This document shows, piece by piece, positions 31,284-43,354 of a stretch of 64,000 nt of DNA; positions within the stretch are counted from its first letter, which is position 1; every line of letters starts with the position of its first letter. The position numbers and the translations under genes were made by a program. This stretch comes from Cercis canadensis (taxonomy: Eukaryota; Streptophyta; Magnoliopsida; Fabales; Fabaceae), in contig QAOA01008705.1 of assembly GCA_003255065.1 (NCBI GenBank), forward strand, positions 49,318 to 113,317. The letters run 5' to 3'. The notes beneath the pieces were generated by a model that did not search any database, was not told the DNA's origin, and saw only the letters and a list, made by a program, of their open reading frames with translations.

Positions 31284-34200
31284 TATGAGTTCAAGTAGGG
31301 GGAAAGAAATATTAATAGAGGAAGATCCAAAGGAGAAAAAAAAAAAAAAAAAAAGATCCTGGTTGGACTTATGGAGAAATGTTGGGTGGAAATAGACAAC
31401 ATGTACAATGCAATTTTTGTCATAAAATAATGAAAGGTGGTGGTGTGACTAGATTGAAGCAACACTTAGCTGGGGGTTATCCCAATGTTGAGAAATGTGA
31501 AAAATGTCCTTTAGAAATTTCTAAGAAAATGAGAGAACTTTTGAAGGGCAAAAAGAAAGAGAATGAACAATTAGCTACTGCAAGAGCTGAAATGAGGGAA
31601 AATCTAATGGGTGGAGCTAGAAGAAGAGCTGGCATTGAAGAGATATCATCTGAAGATTCAGATGATGATATGACAATTCGAGAGAAAGAAGAGTTAGAAT
31701 ATGCAAAACAGATATCTATTGAAGATATACACAGGGCAGAAAGAGGACATCAATATGGTCATTTTCAACCAATATCAAAGAAAGGAAAAAGACCTTTTTT
31801 TCGTAGTGAAAGTGTAAAAGAGTCTACAAGCAAAATCTTTAGCAAAAAAAAAGAAAAGGGTCCAACCAAGGAAGAGATGAATCCTTCAATATATCGCCAA
31901 CGAGATGTTTATCAACAAAAGTTGCACCATTTGTGGAATCCCAAAAAATGGGCAAAGTCAGCAAAGCAAGCAATTGGTAAATTCTTTATTTATCAAAATA
32001 TTCCACCAAACAAAGCCCAGGGTCCTTTTTATGATATCATGATTGATGAAATTACACGTGTGGGTGTTGGGGTGCAAGGTCCTACTCCTTATGATATTGG
32101 TGGCCCAATTCTTGATGATGAAATAGAAGAGATAAAAGAATACATAGAAAATTTTAAGAAGAAATTGGCAATTTATGGTGTCACAATTATGTGCGATGGT
32201 TGGCAATCTATATCCCGTTTAGCAATCATAAACTTTTTGATCTACTGTGATGGGAGAATAGTTTTTCACAAGTCAATTAATACAAGTGGAAGAGAAAAAG
32301 ATGCCAAGTATATTTTTAGCTTGATGGACCAAGTGGTTGAAGAGATCGGTGAAACTAATGTTGTGCAAATCATTACAGATAATGCATCTGCATACAAGAA
32401 GGCTGGTGAGTTATTGATGCAGAAGAGACCACACTTGTATTGGACTTCTTGTGCTGCTCATTCTCTTGATCTAATATTGCATGATTTTGCAAAATTTAAA
32501 GAAGTTGAGAAGGTTTTGGAAGATGCTAAAAGGTGCATCAATTTTATTTACAATCATTCCAAAATTCTTTACATGATGAAAACCTATTGCACAGGAGAGT
32601 TGATTAGACCTGCTCAAACACGATTTGCAACCAATTATATTGCTCTTGCAAGTCTTATGGAGCAAAAAAATGGGCTGCAAAGAATGGTTACTTCAGATGA
32701 ATGGTATAGGAATTTAGCTAATAAGGATTCAGTTGGAGCACGAGTTCATGCCACTATACTAGATCCAAATTTTTGGAAGAATGTTAAGAAAATTGTTGAT
32801 ATACATATACCAATTGCTAAAGTTCTAAAGTTGGTTGATGGAGAAAAGCAAGCTACAATGCCATATGTTTATGCAGCAATGTGCAAAGCAAGATCAACAA
32901 TTCAAGAGATGGCTCCTAAGTCAGGCAAAAAGTATATTGATATGATTGACTATCGTTGGCATAAACAAATAATCAGTGATATTCATATGACAGGTATTAA
33001 ATATTTGATTATACATTTTTATTTATGTTATTTTTGTAATACATTTATATTTATTTCATCTTTAACTATAGTAATTGATATTTTATTCTTGATTTATACA
33101 TGAAAAAAGCATATTACTTGAATCCATCATATCAATACTCTGAAAACCTTGGAGCTCAAGAACATTTGTTGAAAGCGCTTAAGCATGTGATTTCTAGATT
33201 AGAGCCAAGCTCAACTAAAGCTTCCTATGCACTCAATGAGGTATTTATAATTTTTTCTTTATCTTTCTCATTTGTGATAAGAACATCTAATAATTACCTG
33301 CACTAAATTTTTTATGTAGGTCAAAATATTTCGAGATGCCATGTATGGATTTTCCAACAAATTAGCTATCAAAGGAAGAGATAAAACAGATCCAGGTTTG
33401 ACTTATTATATTAGTAACAAAATTGCTATGTGTATATGAAAACATTTCAATATATTACTAACTAATTTCCACCAATTTTAATTTGCAGCTGAATGGTGGC
33501 TTATGCATGGCACTGATGCTCCAAATTTAAGAAAAATTGCAATAAGAATATTGTCACAAACAGCTTCGTCTAGTGGGTGCAAAAGAAATTGGAGCACATT
33601 TGCATTTATTCACACAAAAGTCCGCAATCGTTTGAATTATGATAAATTAGAGAAGCTTGTTTTTGCACAATATAACATGCGATTGAAATTGAAGCATATT
33701 ATGAAGGAGCATAATGAACAAGGTGCTGACTTCAAAGCAATAGATTTGACCACAATTTTTGAAGAATATGATGGTATTTCAGAATGGTTAGATGATCCTG
33801 GTGATGCACTATTAGATGAATTGGATGAAGATACTGGAAATATTAGGCCAAATACTTATTTGGGTACATTTGCTAATCGATGGTCAGATTCACAAACTAC
33901 TCAACTAAAAGTTAGCGGAAAGCAACCAAATAGAATAACTACAGATGAGGAGTTTGAAAATTTGATGAGAGGATCAACACATCATGAATTTTCACCTACT
34001 GCTGATGTTGATGAGGAATCAGATGATGATATTGATACTGATACTGATCCAGGTGATGGTGGTGAAGTAGGTGGTGAAAATGTCACAAGTACTGATAGGG
34101 GTGGTGAAAGAAGTCATTATTCACCAGGTATGGTTTTCACATCAGAACAAGGATTTCAATATTGCACTAAAGATACTGATCATGGTTATAGGCCTTTTGA

Positions 34201-34591
34201 CTATAATAGACCAAGTGATAATGATGTTGAAATGCAAGATGTTGAAGAATTGGCTTCTAATTTTTCTTCACTTAATACTCATGGATGTGAGTCTAATAGA
34301 TTTGGTTATACTTTATCATCTTCAACACGTGGTCAGAGTTCTGGGCATGATTCATCATCCTCTGCACATAATTATGGCTCATTATACTCATCATCCTCAC
34401 AGGTTGATTGGCGTCTTCCAACATACTATATGGAGGATTTTGAAAAATTTAAGAGGGATTATGATAATTATTACTGCTCTTACATGACTTGGATTAATTA
34501 TTGTGACTATGTGGAGAAGCATTATCAATTTCCTCTTAGATTATATCCAAGTTCTGGATATTTACCCCCTAGACATTCTACTGCTAATTGA
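31284..34591 (+). pseudogene. hAT transposase, four exons, one frameshift
   Basis: Inferred structure: 31284-32993, 33110-33240, 33320-33395, 33489-34591, each with GT...AG junctions that keep the frame across joins. The N-terminus has a BED-type zinc finger (VQCNFCHKIMKGGGVTRLKQHL). The middle has the DUF659/RNase H-like core with MCDGWQS, IITDNASAYKKAG and CAAHSLDLILHD. The last exon has the dimerisation region (EWWLMHGTDAPNLRKIAIRI, SQTASSSGCKRNWSTF, HTKVRNRLNYDKLEKLVF) and a long acidic/Ser-rich tail. The only break is between ATG 31284 and the finger, in a 20-base A-run near 31336-31355, where the frame slips by one; this may be a sequencing or real indel. It acts on the element's own TAG/CAAGG-type ends. 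No other defects were seen. Confidence 0.88.
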
Positions 34592-34949
34592 TTTGAACTT
34601 TTTAATATGTTTTTGTTGATTATGTATTGTGTAATTTGAAACTTAAAGTATAATATGTACTTTTAATTAAGTTTTATGTATCTCAAATGTTTTAAACATT
34701 TTTGGACATTGATTATATTAATGTTATTTGGTTACAAATGTAATTATTCAATACTATATTATCTAATTTTATATATTTTTATCACTATTATTATGTTAGA
34801 ATCTTTTAAAATTAAAAAAAGTTATTGCTTAAAATTATTTAAAACGTTTCTTAAAAAATCTTCCGTTTCCACGAAATTTCCGAAACGTTTCCGTTTCTTG
34901 AGTAACCGAAACGGTACCTCGACACGACATTTAGTTCCTTGGTGTTAAT

Positions 34950-35764
34950 GTCCGAGATCTGTTAGACACGGGAACATGTACAGTAAATTGACGTGTCCAT
35001 GCTGAAGGTGACCAACGAAGATCACAATGATTGAGTTGAATGTCATGAAAGATTCGTGACCACAAAAAGGATTGCAGGGGCTGATCCGTGAGTGTAATTT
35101 AGTAATGATGACTGATTGATTGAAGAATTAAACACAACCAGTTATAAGCTGGTCTGTAATTGAGTCATAAGTTTTACACGGAGGAAAGTCAAGGGAATTT
35201 TGGGCGGGAAGACTCTTTCTAAGAGGTTGAGACATGTCCAACTACAATAGCCCTTGGCAAAGATCTAGAAATTTTGACTAGTTATAGCAAGAAACATACT
35301 ATAAATATTGTAATAAAAAAAGTATAATAAGATTTTAATTGTGTAAAATTAACATATAACAAATAAATAAACAAAAAGGAAACTTTCACATAATTATATT
35401 ATGTTCGAATAAAATAAAATAAAAAAACAAAAAGAAATGAATATCAAAGTAATTTGTACCTTCGATCATGAAATATTCAAGCATTTATCTTTCCACTGAA
35501 ACCAAATCCTTTAGAAAGATTTCTCTATCTATTATGAGTAATACGACAAAAAGAGACAACAATTAAGTAATTGTGGAGGGTAAAAGATAAAAATAAAGAA
35601 GGAATCACAACTCTAAAACTCTCTAACTCAGTTATCGCTTTGGCTGACATGATGATCGTAACTAATGGGAGAAGAGGAAAGCTTTAGAAAGCTTCAACGA
35701 AAGTTTTCTCTCTGTCTCATCTGAAGTAAAAAAATAAAGAAAAGTAGTGTCAATTCACGTGACT
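34950..35764. other. No gene seen
   Basis: Mixed AT-rich flank between the hAT element and the next element. Nothing assignable. Confidence 0.5.
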
Positions 35765-35773
35765 TATTATTTA

Positions 35774-36794
35774 GAAAAAAGTCGAATTTAAACCCTTAAA
35801 CTTAGCGTGATATGTAGATTACCCCAAGTGTTTTAAAATGTGCAAAACACCACCTTATACTTTCAAAACGTGTAAAAACACTCCCTTTACAGACGGACGT
35901 CCATTCTTGGACGGAAAAGATCACGTGCAAGTCATGTCCAATCCGTTCAGTCCCATCTCTTCGTTTCTCTCACTTCTTTCTCTCTCTAGAAGCCACGAGT
36001 AGAATACGAAGAAGCTCTGTTAGACCCAGTAATGGCTGCCGACGTTAGCTCTCTGATTCAGGTTCCAAACGGTGGTGGTGGATACAAGGAGGAGCAGCAT
36101 CGGACCTTGGCCAACATTGCTTTCTTCTGTTGCGCGAAAAGAAAACGTTGTTCGGTGCCGGAGTGTCACCCGAAACTTCATTGCTGGAAAGGCAGCTAGA
36201 ATGCCCACCATGTGCTCGATATTATCACCAAATTAGCAAAACTAGGCATCAGAAAATCTCGCATCTTCTTTTGAACCGTTCTCTTCACCTTTATTTTTGT
36301 CATTGACTTCATTGTCCTCTTTGTTGATATTTGCATAAGCTTGAACCTCAAGGTGCGTTGAATCTATCTGTCTTGGGATTTTCTGTTTGTTTCCCAGGAA
36401 AAATCAAATTGGGTTGCTGTCAAAAACTCTAATGGGAAAGAAAATTCATGATTTCTGGAGAAACCCCTTTTTTGTTAAAGTCACAATTTTTTGTGCTGAA
36501 CTCTCTCTATCAAAAATTAACGATAGAATTATTGTTATTTGGAGTGAAATTTTGAATTTGTCATTGATTTGGAGCTACATTCTCAAGCACCAGACTACGT
36601 CTCAGTTAATGGGAGGGGAAGATAATCACGTGACTTGCATGTGATATTTTCCATCCAAAATTGGATGCCCCTCTGGAAAAAGAGCATTTTTACATATTTT
36701 AGAAGTATAATAAGGTGGTTTTTTGCACATTTTAAAATATTTAGGAGTAATTGCACATCATCCTAAGTTTAAAGTGCTAAATTGAATTTTTCCC
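35774..36794 (+). mobile_element. Mutator-like non-autonomous element with gene-like exon, 1021 bp
   Basis: The left ~140 bp (GAAAAAAGTCGAATTTAAACC, then TTTTAAAATGTGCAAAACACC) return in reverse complement at the right end (GGGAAAAATTCAATTTAGCAC). A perfect 9-bp duplication TATTATTTA flanks it (35765-35773 and 36795-36803). The interior contains a CT-rich leader and a short ORF (36032-36199), giving it Pack-MULE character. Confidence 0.78.
36032..36199 (+). pseudogene. Captured 5'-exon-like ORF in the 1-kb element
   Basis: 55 codons starting MAADVSSLIQVPNGGGGYK after a CT-rich leader, then a cysteine-containing basic stretch and a stop. It reads like the N-terminal exon of a host gene with a decayed frame. 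I do not recognise the family. Confidence 0.35.
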
Positions 36795-36995
36795 TATTAT
36801 TTATCCCACTTCTCACGTGAGCTTTCAAACTTTTAATTGAGACCACTAGTTTAGAAGGCTCCTCACGTTGTGACTTGCAGATTTTTGTCTCAAATAACCA
36901 GTTCGAATGTGAAGCAATGCTAACTAAAATAATGAAGATGTGGGGGAACTTCTAATTTTTAGTGCGGCCAAAAAAAATATACATATTAATTAGAA

Positions 36996-38000
36996 GGACA
37001 AAACTTAAGTAAAGTTTTATAAGTTCTGATGGTACTGTTTCTCAATTAAAATATAACATATGTATTATTTTGTATACATCAACGCCACCTCAACATCATT
37101 TATTATTTAATGCCGTTATCCCTTTCTTCTTCACCTTCTCCATATTTTTTTCACACTGGGTTGCATCACTTCTCCTTCTTCATCTCTCTTTCACACTGTA
37201 ATCACCACCACATCTCTCAAAGAAGTCCCGCACTCAATAATCCGCTGGTTTTCACTTTTCTGAATCTTTCTTTCGATTATTAGTAAACAGGAATAATGCA
37301 GAAGAAAACCCAGTTGTCATTGAATACCATTGGACAAGTCCCACACATGCAAGGGCAAGGAGACGTTGGTAAGACCAATTCCAGCAAAGACCACCTTGGG
37401 ACGAACTCCGACACTACCACTGCAGGTATTTTGACGTTTGATTAGAAATCAATAACCAATTTTTTTTTTTTTTGAGAGGTTGATTTCGCTGCTTTGAATA
37501 GAATGCTGCAAATTTACTTTTCCATTTTCCTTATCTGGGTTCATTCATCTATTGTCATTCTATGTGTATTTTTTGTGGGCAGTTCTTTCCTGGTATTTGA
37601 TAGAATGTCTGAATTTTATTTAATGACAACAATCTTTCAGTTAATGAATGCATTCCAAGTGTTTGATAGAATGTCTCAGTGAAGGAAGTAACACTGCATT
37701 TATATTCTGTGGTAGATTGTTTCTTTCTTTCTTCAGATGTGTTCTTGAAGGTAAGTATGAGGGATTGGATTAGTTTTCATTTTTTAGAAAAGTAATCTCA
37801 TAATGATAACAAGCTTGAGCCTTGACCTTGAGGTGGGAGGAGTTGCATGACTTCTCTCTGATTGTGGTATGTGTTTTTCCTGCAGAGGGGATACGTGGGA
37901 TCGTGTTTCTGTATGGTTGGCAATTGGACTACTGGTTTATGTATTTTATGGCAGAACCCACAGCTCTCTAAAAGATGCAATTTATGTGCCAGCAAATCAA
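36996..38000. repeat. Left ~1-kb terminal inverted repeat of the Pack-MULE
   Basis: Matches the reverse complement of about 47785-48703, and more distantly 62902-63886, through the leader, the exon at 37296-37425, the intron and into the transporter exon. The arms differ by several percent plus small indels. Confidence 0.8.
37296..37425 (+). pseudogene. Captured first-exon-like ORF (unknown) in left arm
   Basis: Begins ATG after a CT-rich, leader-like stretch: MQKKTQLSLNTIGQVPHMQG and on through a Gly/Asn/Asp/Thr-rich segment to a GT splice donor (TGCAG/GTATTTT). The same exon appears inverted in the right arm (48,313-48,445) and in the third copy (63,450-63,590), each with substitutions but no stop that I can see. 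I do not recognise the family. Retention of the open frame in three arms is notable. Confidence 0.45.
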
Positions 38001-38042
38001 GTCGATGAAATCTATCGAACCTCCACAAGCCCTCTAGCTTAA
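37886..38042 (+). pseudogene. Last exon of a cationic amino acid transporter (CAT-like), captured
   Basis: After a 3' splice site (TTTTTCCTGCAG) the frame GDTWDRVSVWLAIGLLVYVF, YGRTHSSLKDAIYVPA, DEIYRTSTSPLA-stop matches the C-terminal end of plant cationic amino acid transporters of the APC superfamily (last membrane helix, then the YGR.HS.L motif and cytosolic tail). Only ~51 residues of a ~600-residue, 14-helix protein are present. The exon is open to its stop and is followed by a 3'-UTR-like region. It is opposite in frame to a shadow ORF on the minus strand. Truncated homologues sit in the right arms. Confidence 0.7.
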
Positions 38043-38465
38043 CCTCTGCCTGCTCCTCTGTCTAGCTTAACTTTTATGCTATATGTAATTCATGTACAAC
38101 AAATGCTTCTCAAGCTTCATAATTAGGGCCTTAGGTTTATCTTCTTCTAGAGAAGAATGTAACTGTCGATGTCTTAAATTATGTCTCAATTGTTCCCTAT
38201 TATTTATTTATCTTACTTGTATTTTGCTAAGTGATCAGCTTACCATTTGTATGATACCCTAGGTGAGTGAGTGATCTAGGACTTGTTCAAACAATGTAAA
38301 TAAAATTCAAGAATTCAATTTGGTTTCTCATTTCTTTTTGTTCGAAAGACTTAGAAATATCTTTTCTTCCTTTTTCTTCTTCGTACAATGTGTAATTTTT
38401 TTTTGAAATGGTTGTCTTTTGGATGCCATAAATTAAGTGATAGTGACTTCTTGTATTAAAAATAG

Positions 38466-38592
38466 GCAGATAGTACATACATGTTCAACTTAGAGGGTCT
38501 TATCCCTAAACTTTGTCAATTGGTTCAAGAAGTGGGAGAAGATGAAAAGCTCTTCATCTACATTCAACTGGGCAACAAGCTCTATCCTATAT
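38466..38592 (+). pseudogene. EFR3-like (plasma-membrane scaffold) exon fragment
   Basis: Following an AG acceptor, the frame reads ADSTYMFNLEGLIPKLCQLV, QEVGEDEK, then diverges before a GT donor. It resembles a short exon of plant EFR3/SRL2-like ARM-repeat proteins (TYMFN.E.LIPKLC.LAQEVG.D). The assignment rests on ~28 residues. It lies between the left arm and the nested MULE. Confidence 0.45.
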
Positions 38593-39131
38593 GGTACTGC
38601 TCCTTTTTTTTTTTGGTTTAATTGTTACTTCTTCTAGAATGTTTTATGCATTCCCAAAAGCTTATATATGTGAGGAATGCTATATCATTTATTAATTTAG
38701 GATACACAAGAAACTACACACATTTTCTTTGAAAAGGAATTCTCTCCTGAGGGGAAGAATGTAATTGAAAATGAGGATAAATTGAAGAGAGGTGGAGATT
38801 GCTGCATGATAATGTCCTTATCAATTTTAATGATTACTGATACTATTGAATTTGTTCTTTTGGATTTTGTTCCAAATTGTGTTGACAGTTGTTAAATTTT
38901 AAACTTATTCTTAGGGATCTGCTAAAGTCTGAGAATTGACTTAAGGAAGGATATGGAGGAAATATTTAGAACTAAGCTTTCAAAAATCAAGGAAGAGCTA
39001 GAATTCTGTGAAGAGAACCTTACACCACCAAGACATATGCGGATGGCGAAGAAACAAGGAAAATGTTTAGTACCCCATGTCAATTTCAATATATGATGTA
39101 ACCTTGTTCTGTAATCATTAACTATTCTATA

Positions 39132-39140
39132 TATAGTCTT
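39132..39140. other. 9-bp target-site duplication of nested MULE (left copy)
   Basis: TATAGTCTT here and at 46164-46172 flank the MULE exactly. Confidence 0.9.
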
Positions 39141-39254
39141 GGCAATTTGACCAGAATAGCACTGTTACACTAACTAATTACATAAAAGGGGTCTTTTTCA
39201 AAGTATTTACCAAGAAGGGGCAGTTTTGAGTTTTTTAATATTTTTTCGACCAAT

Positions 39255-39510
39255 ATAGAACACGTTTTACCTTTCCCTAAAGCGTCTTCCATTTGAACAC
39301 GCTTTACCCTAATTTCCCCAAAAGCGTGTCTGCATTAAAACGGCTTGGGAAAATTTCAATGGAACACGCTTCAGTATAAAGCGTGATCAAAAAGCATAAA
39401 GTGTGTCCCAAGGAGTAAAGCGTGTTTCTCAGGCAGGTAGAGCATTTTCTAACGATTAACACTTTTGTATGGAAAAGCGTGAAGGAACACTGAGAAAGCG
39501 TGAAGGTCTC
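39255..39510. promoter_or_regulatory. Left subterminal cluster of GAACACGCTTT words
   Basis: At least nine copies or half-copies of GAACACGCTTT / AAAGCGTGTTC-like words in both orientations. Similar words occur at the right end (45830-46060). Position and repetition suggest transposase-binding sites, which is inference. Confidence 0.55.
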
Positions 39511-39892
39511 TATAAATAACAGCCTGTTGAACAAAATTTCATATGCAAATTGTGGGCAAAACTTCTAATTGCTGAAGGTTTGTTACGAAAATTGAAAGTG
39601 CTCAGCAATTTTATTTTTTTTTTTATCTATTTGAGTTTCTAAAGGTATGTTTATTTATAATCTTGTATTAGATTATGTATAGTATTAGTGTAATAGTAAT
39701 GTTAGAGTATTATTATAAATGTGTTATTAATTTTTAGTTTGTGCTTGAAAGTGTTAATTTTATATGAGTATTGAAGAAAAAATTAACTAGTTTTTATATA
39801 TACTAATTGTGGTTGAAAAAATATATGTTAGGAAGAAGAAGCATATATTAATACATCATAATGGTTAGATATATAATGGCTCCCAAGGTGTA

Positions 39893-42705
39893 ATGTGTGA
39901 GGGAGCTTCAATGTATGGGTTAAAATTGAAGAAGACTTGTGGATTAGATAGATTAAAGTTTTATATCCACACTAAGATGAGACTTAAAGCAAGTCAAATA
40001 GTTGAAAAGATAACTTATAGATTCCCAATTTCAGTTAATCCATTATTTTATCTTGCATTTGAATTGGGATCTGATGGAAATGTTGAGATGATGTATGAGA
40101 GTAATGCTAAACATCATAGTTTGGGTCCAATTGAGATATATATGGACATCACGACTATGAATGTTGCTGGAGATGGAGGTCAAGCTGAAGCTGTTGAAGT
40201 TGGCCTAAGTTCATATCTTTGTTCCTATCCTCCATATAGTCAATTGGAAACAAGAGCGGACCCTTGTTATGAATCGGAGATTGGTTCACATGGAATTCAA
40301 TATGGTTTGGTTACTTTTAGTCAGACGCATATGCCAGAAAGATGTCATGGGTCTGCAAATAGTGATCCATGGCTAAGTTCAGATGTTCGCGGTAGCGGCA
40401 TTGAAGTATATGAAGTTGGATGTAGCCAACATGAAGATGAGCTCAAAAACAGAAGTCGCAGCAATTCACCTGGGGATGAGCGAGAAAATAGAGGTTACAA
40501 CAATTCACTTGGGGATGAGCGAGAAAATAGAAGTCGCAACAATTCAACAAGAGATCCTCTAATTTATAGCGGTGACGATGAGGACCATGATTGTAGTCCA
40601 GATACTGTAGAATCAAGCAGTGATGTGGAGACAGAAGATTTGCTAGATCTTAATGTGGGGCCACTGAGACAGGAACCAATAGCTGGGAGGGCATAACACG
40701 TTGCACCAATACAAGCGGTACTTCCACCGCATTATGGATATGTTCATTGGGAGACGATGCAAAAAGTTGACGATGCTGAACAAGTAACAAGGTGCAACCA
40801 ATTGCAGAGAGAAGATGAGTTCCAAATTGGACAGAAGTTTGAAAGCAAAGACAATCTTCAATTAGCTATAAAGCAATACTCACTTCATGTGCATCAATAA
40901 TTTAATGTGAAGGAGTCTAAGCCTAACAAGTTGAGTTTGATATGTTCAAACAATGCTGATGGATGCATGTGGCGACTTCGAGCATGCTTACATGCCAAGA
41001 GCAAAATTTGGCAGATACGAAAATACAATGGGCCTTATACGTGCACAAATGCAAGCATGATACAAGATCACAAGGAACTAGATGTTAAGGTGATTGCAGG
41101 AACCATTGTTGGGCTGGTACAGGAGAATGTTGATGTGCCAATAAAGCTGATACAAGAGTGCATAAAAAGCACATTCTCCTATCAAATATCATACCGAAAA
41201 ATATGACTTACGAGAGAGAAAATAATCGCGCAAGTATATGGTGATTGGAAGGAGAGTTATAATTTGTTGCCTAGGTGGATGGCTGCACTTGAGAAACGTG
41301 CTCCTGGAACTATCGTTCAATGGTGCCTAGATAATCGATGGATTGAGAGGCCACAATATGATCATACCTTAAAGAGATTTCGATGTGTGTTCTGGGCATT
41401 CAAGCCATGCATTGACGCATTTAGGTTTTGCAAGCCAGTTGTGCAAATTGATGATACTTTTTTGTACGGGAAGTATAATGGGACTCTCCTCATCGTCACA
41501 ACACAGGATGACAGTAGGTGACCATTATCTTTAGCTTATGCCATTGTGGAAGGTAAGACAAAAGAAACTTGGTCATGGTTTTTAATGCGTGTTAGATAGC
41601 ACGTCGTTGGAAGCAGTACAAATTTGACTTTAATTTCAGACCGTCACGTTAGCATTATCGCTGCCATTGACGATGCAGAAGTTGGTTGGCGCCCACCATT
41701 AGTGCATCAGTTTTTCTATTTACGGCACATGGTGAGCAATTAGAACAACGCATTCAAGAATGTTAATGTGAAACACCAAATCTACAGAGCTAGTAAGAAA
41801 ATTAGTATTTATAAACAATGATGTATTTTTCTTAGTTTGTAAAGAGAAGAAATATATTTTAAATGTTTTATACAGGTGTCCAGTTTGAGTTTGCCAAATT
41901 TGAGAATATAATGTCAAAGATACATAGCGAATGTCCCGATGAGCATTCGTAGAATTATACAAGAGATATTGAGCTGATAAAATGGACACAATAAGAGAAC
42001 ACTCATGGCAGATGTTATGGCTTAATGACGACCAATCATGCTGAAAATGTGAACAGCATGTTGAAAGGGGTCCGTAACATGCCCATTACTGCCCTTGTGA
42101 GAGCTACATATCATAAAATGAATCACATTTATAATGGCAAGCGAGAAATGGCTTGAGCGAGGTTAGCGAGTGGGCAGATGTGGACAGAAGATGCAGATAA
42201 GAAGACGCGTGAAAACACTCATTATTCATCTTCACACCGGCCAATATTATTTGATAGAGATACTAGATCATTTGAAGTAAAGGAGATATTCAACTTGAGT
42301 GGGGCAAATTTTTCATTTGAATTTAAATGACAGAATGTGCAGATGTGGTAGGTTTCAGACACTTCATATTCCTTGTTCACACACGATTACTGCTTGTGCC
42401 TCTATTATGTGGATGCATGGAATTATGTGGATCCAATATATTCTACGCGGTACTTAGTCCAAGCGTATGGTAGGAAATTTTACCTAATTTGTGGATAAGA
42501 CTCTTGGCCAAAGGTTCAGGGACTAACCATCATCCCTGACCTTGCAAAGTTACGGGCAAAAGGACGGCTCAAATCAACCCGTATACGCAATGAGATGGAT
42601 TGGGGCGAAGGTTCACGAAGCGCACTAAGGTGCGGGTTGTGTCGATTGGAAGGGCATAACAGGAGGAGCTGTCCAAACAGAAGACAAAACCATGACCCAG
42701 AGTAA
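39893..42705 (+). pseudogene. MULE transposase (mudrA-type), multiple stops
   Basis: N-terminal domain (39893-40696, open 267 codons) with LKKTCGLDRLKFYI and an acidic, Asn/Arg/Ser-rich linker. Then the MuDR N-terminal zinc-binding region (NADGCMWRLRACLH, ~40940), the MULE core with VVQIDDTFLYGKYNG (first Asp) and TLISDRH (second Asp), and NHAENVNSMLKGVRNMPIT. A SWIM finger follows (CRCGRFQTLHIPCSHTI, ~42335), then a CCHC knuckle (CGLCRLEGHNRRSC, ~42640) and a stop at 42705. An intron-like gap lies at ~41790-41875. At least seven in-frame stops and several frameshifts make this copy inactive. Family role: cut-and-paste of Mutator-like elements. Confidence 0.88.
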
Positions 42706-43354
42706 CCAACCTAGTAATATGTGTCGGCCTCAATTTTTGTTGTTACTATTGTATAATTTTATCTGTATTTGTTATCATTCTATATATATAAGTAATATGA
42801 ATGTTGATGACTAAACATTGTTATGATAATGACGGTTAACATGTTTTCAATATGGTCTTACAATATACACATGGTGACATTTTTCAAATGTGTGGGCATG
42901 CTTGGAGGTTAGATAGTGAATTTTGGTATTTGTCACACCCAACATTACATGACTCTCCCTAAGTACATTCTGTAATGTTAATGGAATGGAAACACAGAGA
43001 GCGCCAGTCTAAAAATTTACGTGAGTTGGCAAATATCCAAAACGTTCGCGCTCCGAGATCAGTAGCAATACATATGGCTAGGCGAAACATGATAGAGCTG
43101 CGATCAAGTCTATATCACATAAGAGAAGAGAATAATCGTATAGGGATTAGATTTCACTGAAGTGATTGTGAATAGAGTTCAAGAGATGCGATGATGGATG
43201 GTGATATGCCACGAGCTGCTATGTGGGTTCGTTTCACCCAAGAACCAAAATGTTCCCTCGACGTACACATCTTCTGTTGAACTGGTGTCAACCCCACGTG
43301 ACGGTCCTGCTGCCATGTCCGCAAACTAAGTGATACTGTCGGCGGTGTCATACC

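Larger units (their letters stand above)
28032..34941 (+). mobile_element. hAT transposon with near-intact transposase, ~6.6-6.9 kb
   Basis: The inverted ends CAAGGAACTAAATGTTGTG (left) and CAAGGAACTAAATGTCGTG (right, reverse complement) differ at one base and are flanked by a perfect 8-bp duplication GTGTTAAT (28024-28031 and 34942-34949). The right side carries a full hAT transposase (31284-34591). The left 3.2 kb holds an expansin fragment and an L1 tail. Subterminal CCGAAACG/CGTTTCGG-like words lie near both ends (28055-28200 and 34850-34920) and could bind the transposase. About 300 bp near 28139-28732 are counted twice around an N. Confidence 0.9.

Noticed and set aside
37798-38028. Minus-strand frame over the transporter exon
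   Set aside because: Antisense shadow; the plus-strand frame matches the transporter C-terminus and has splice sites.
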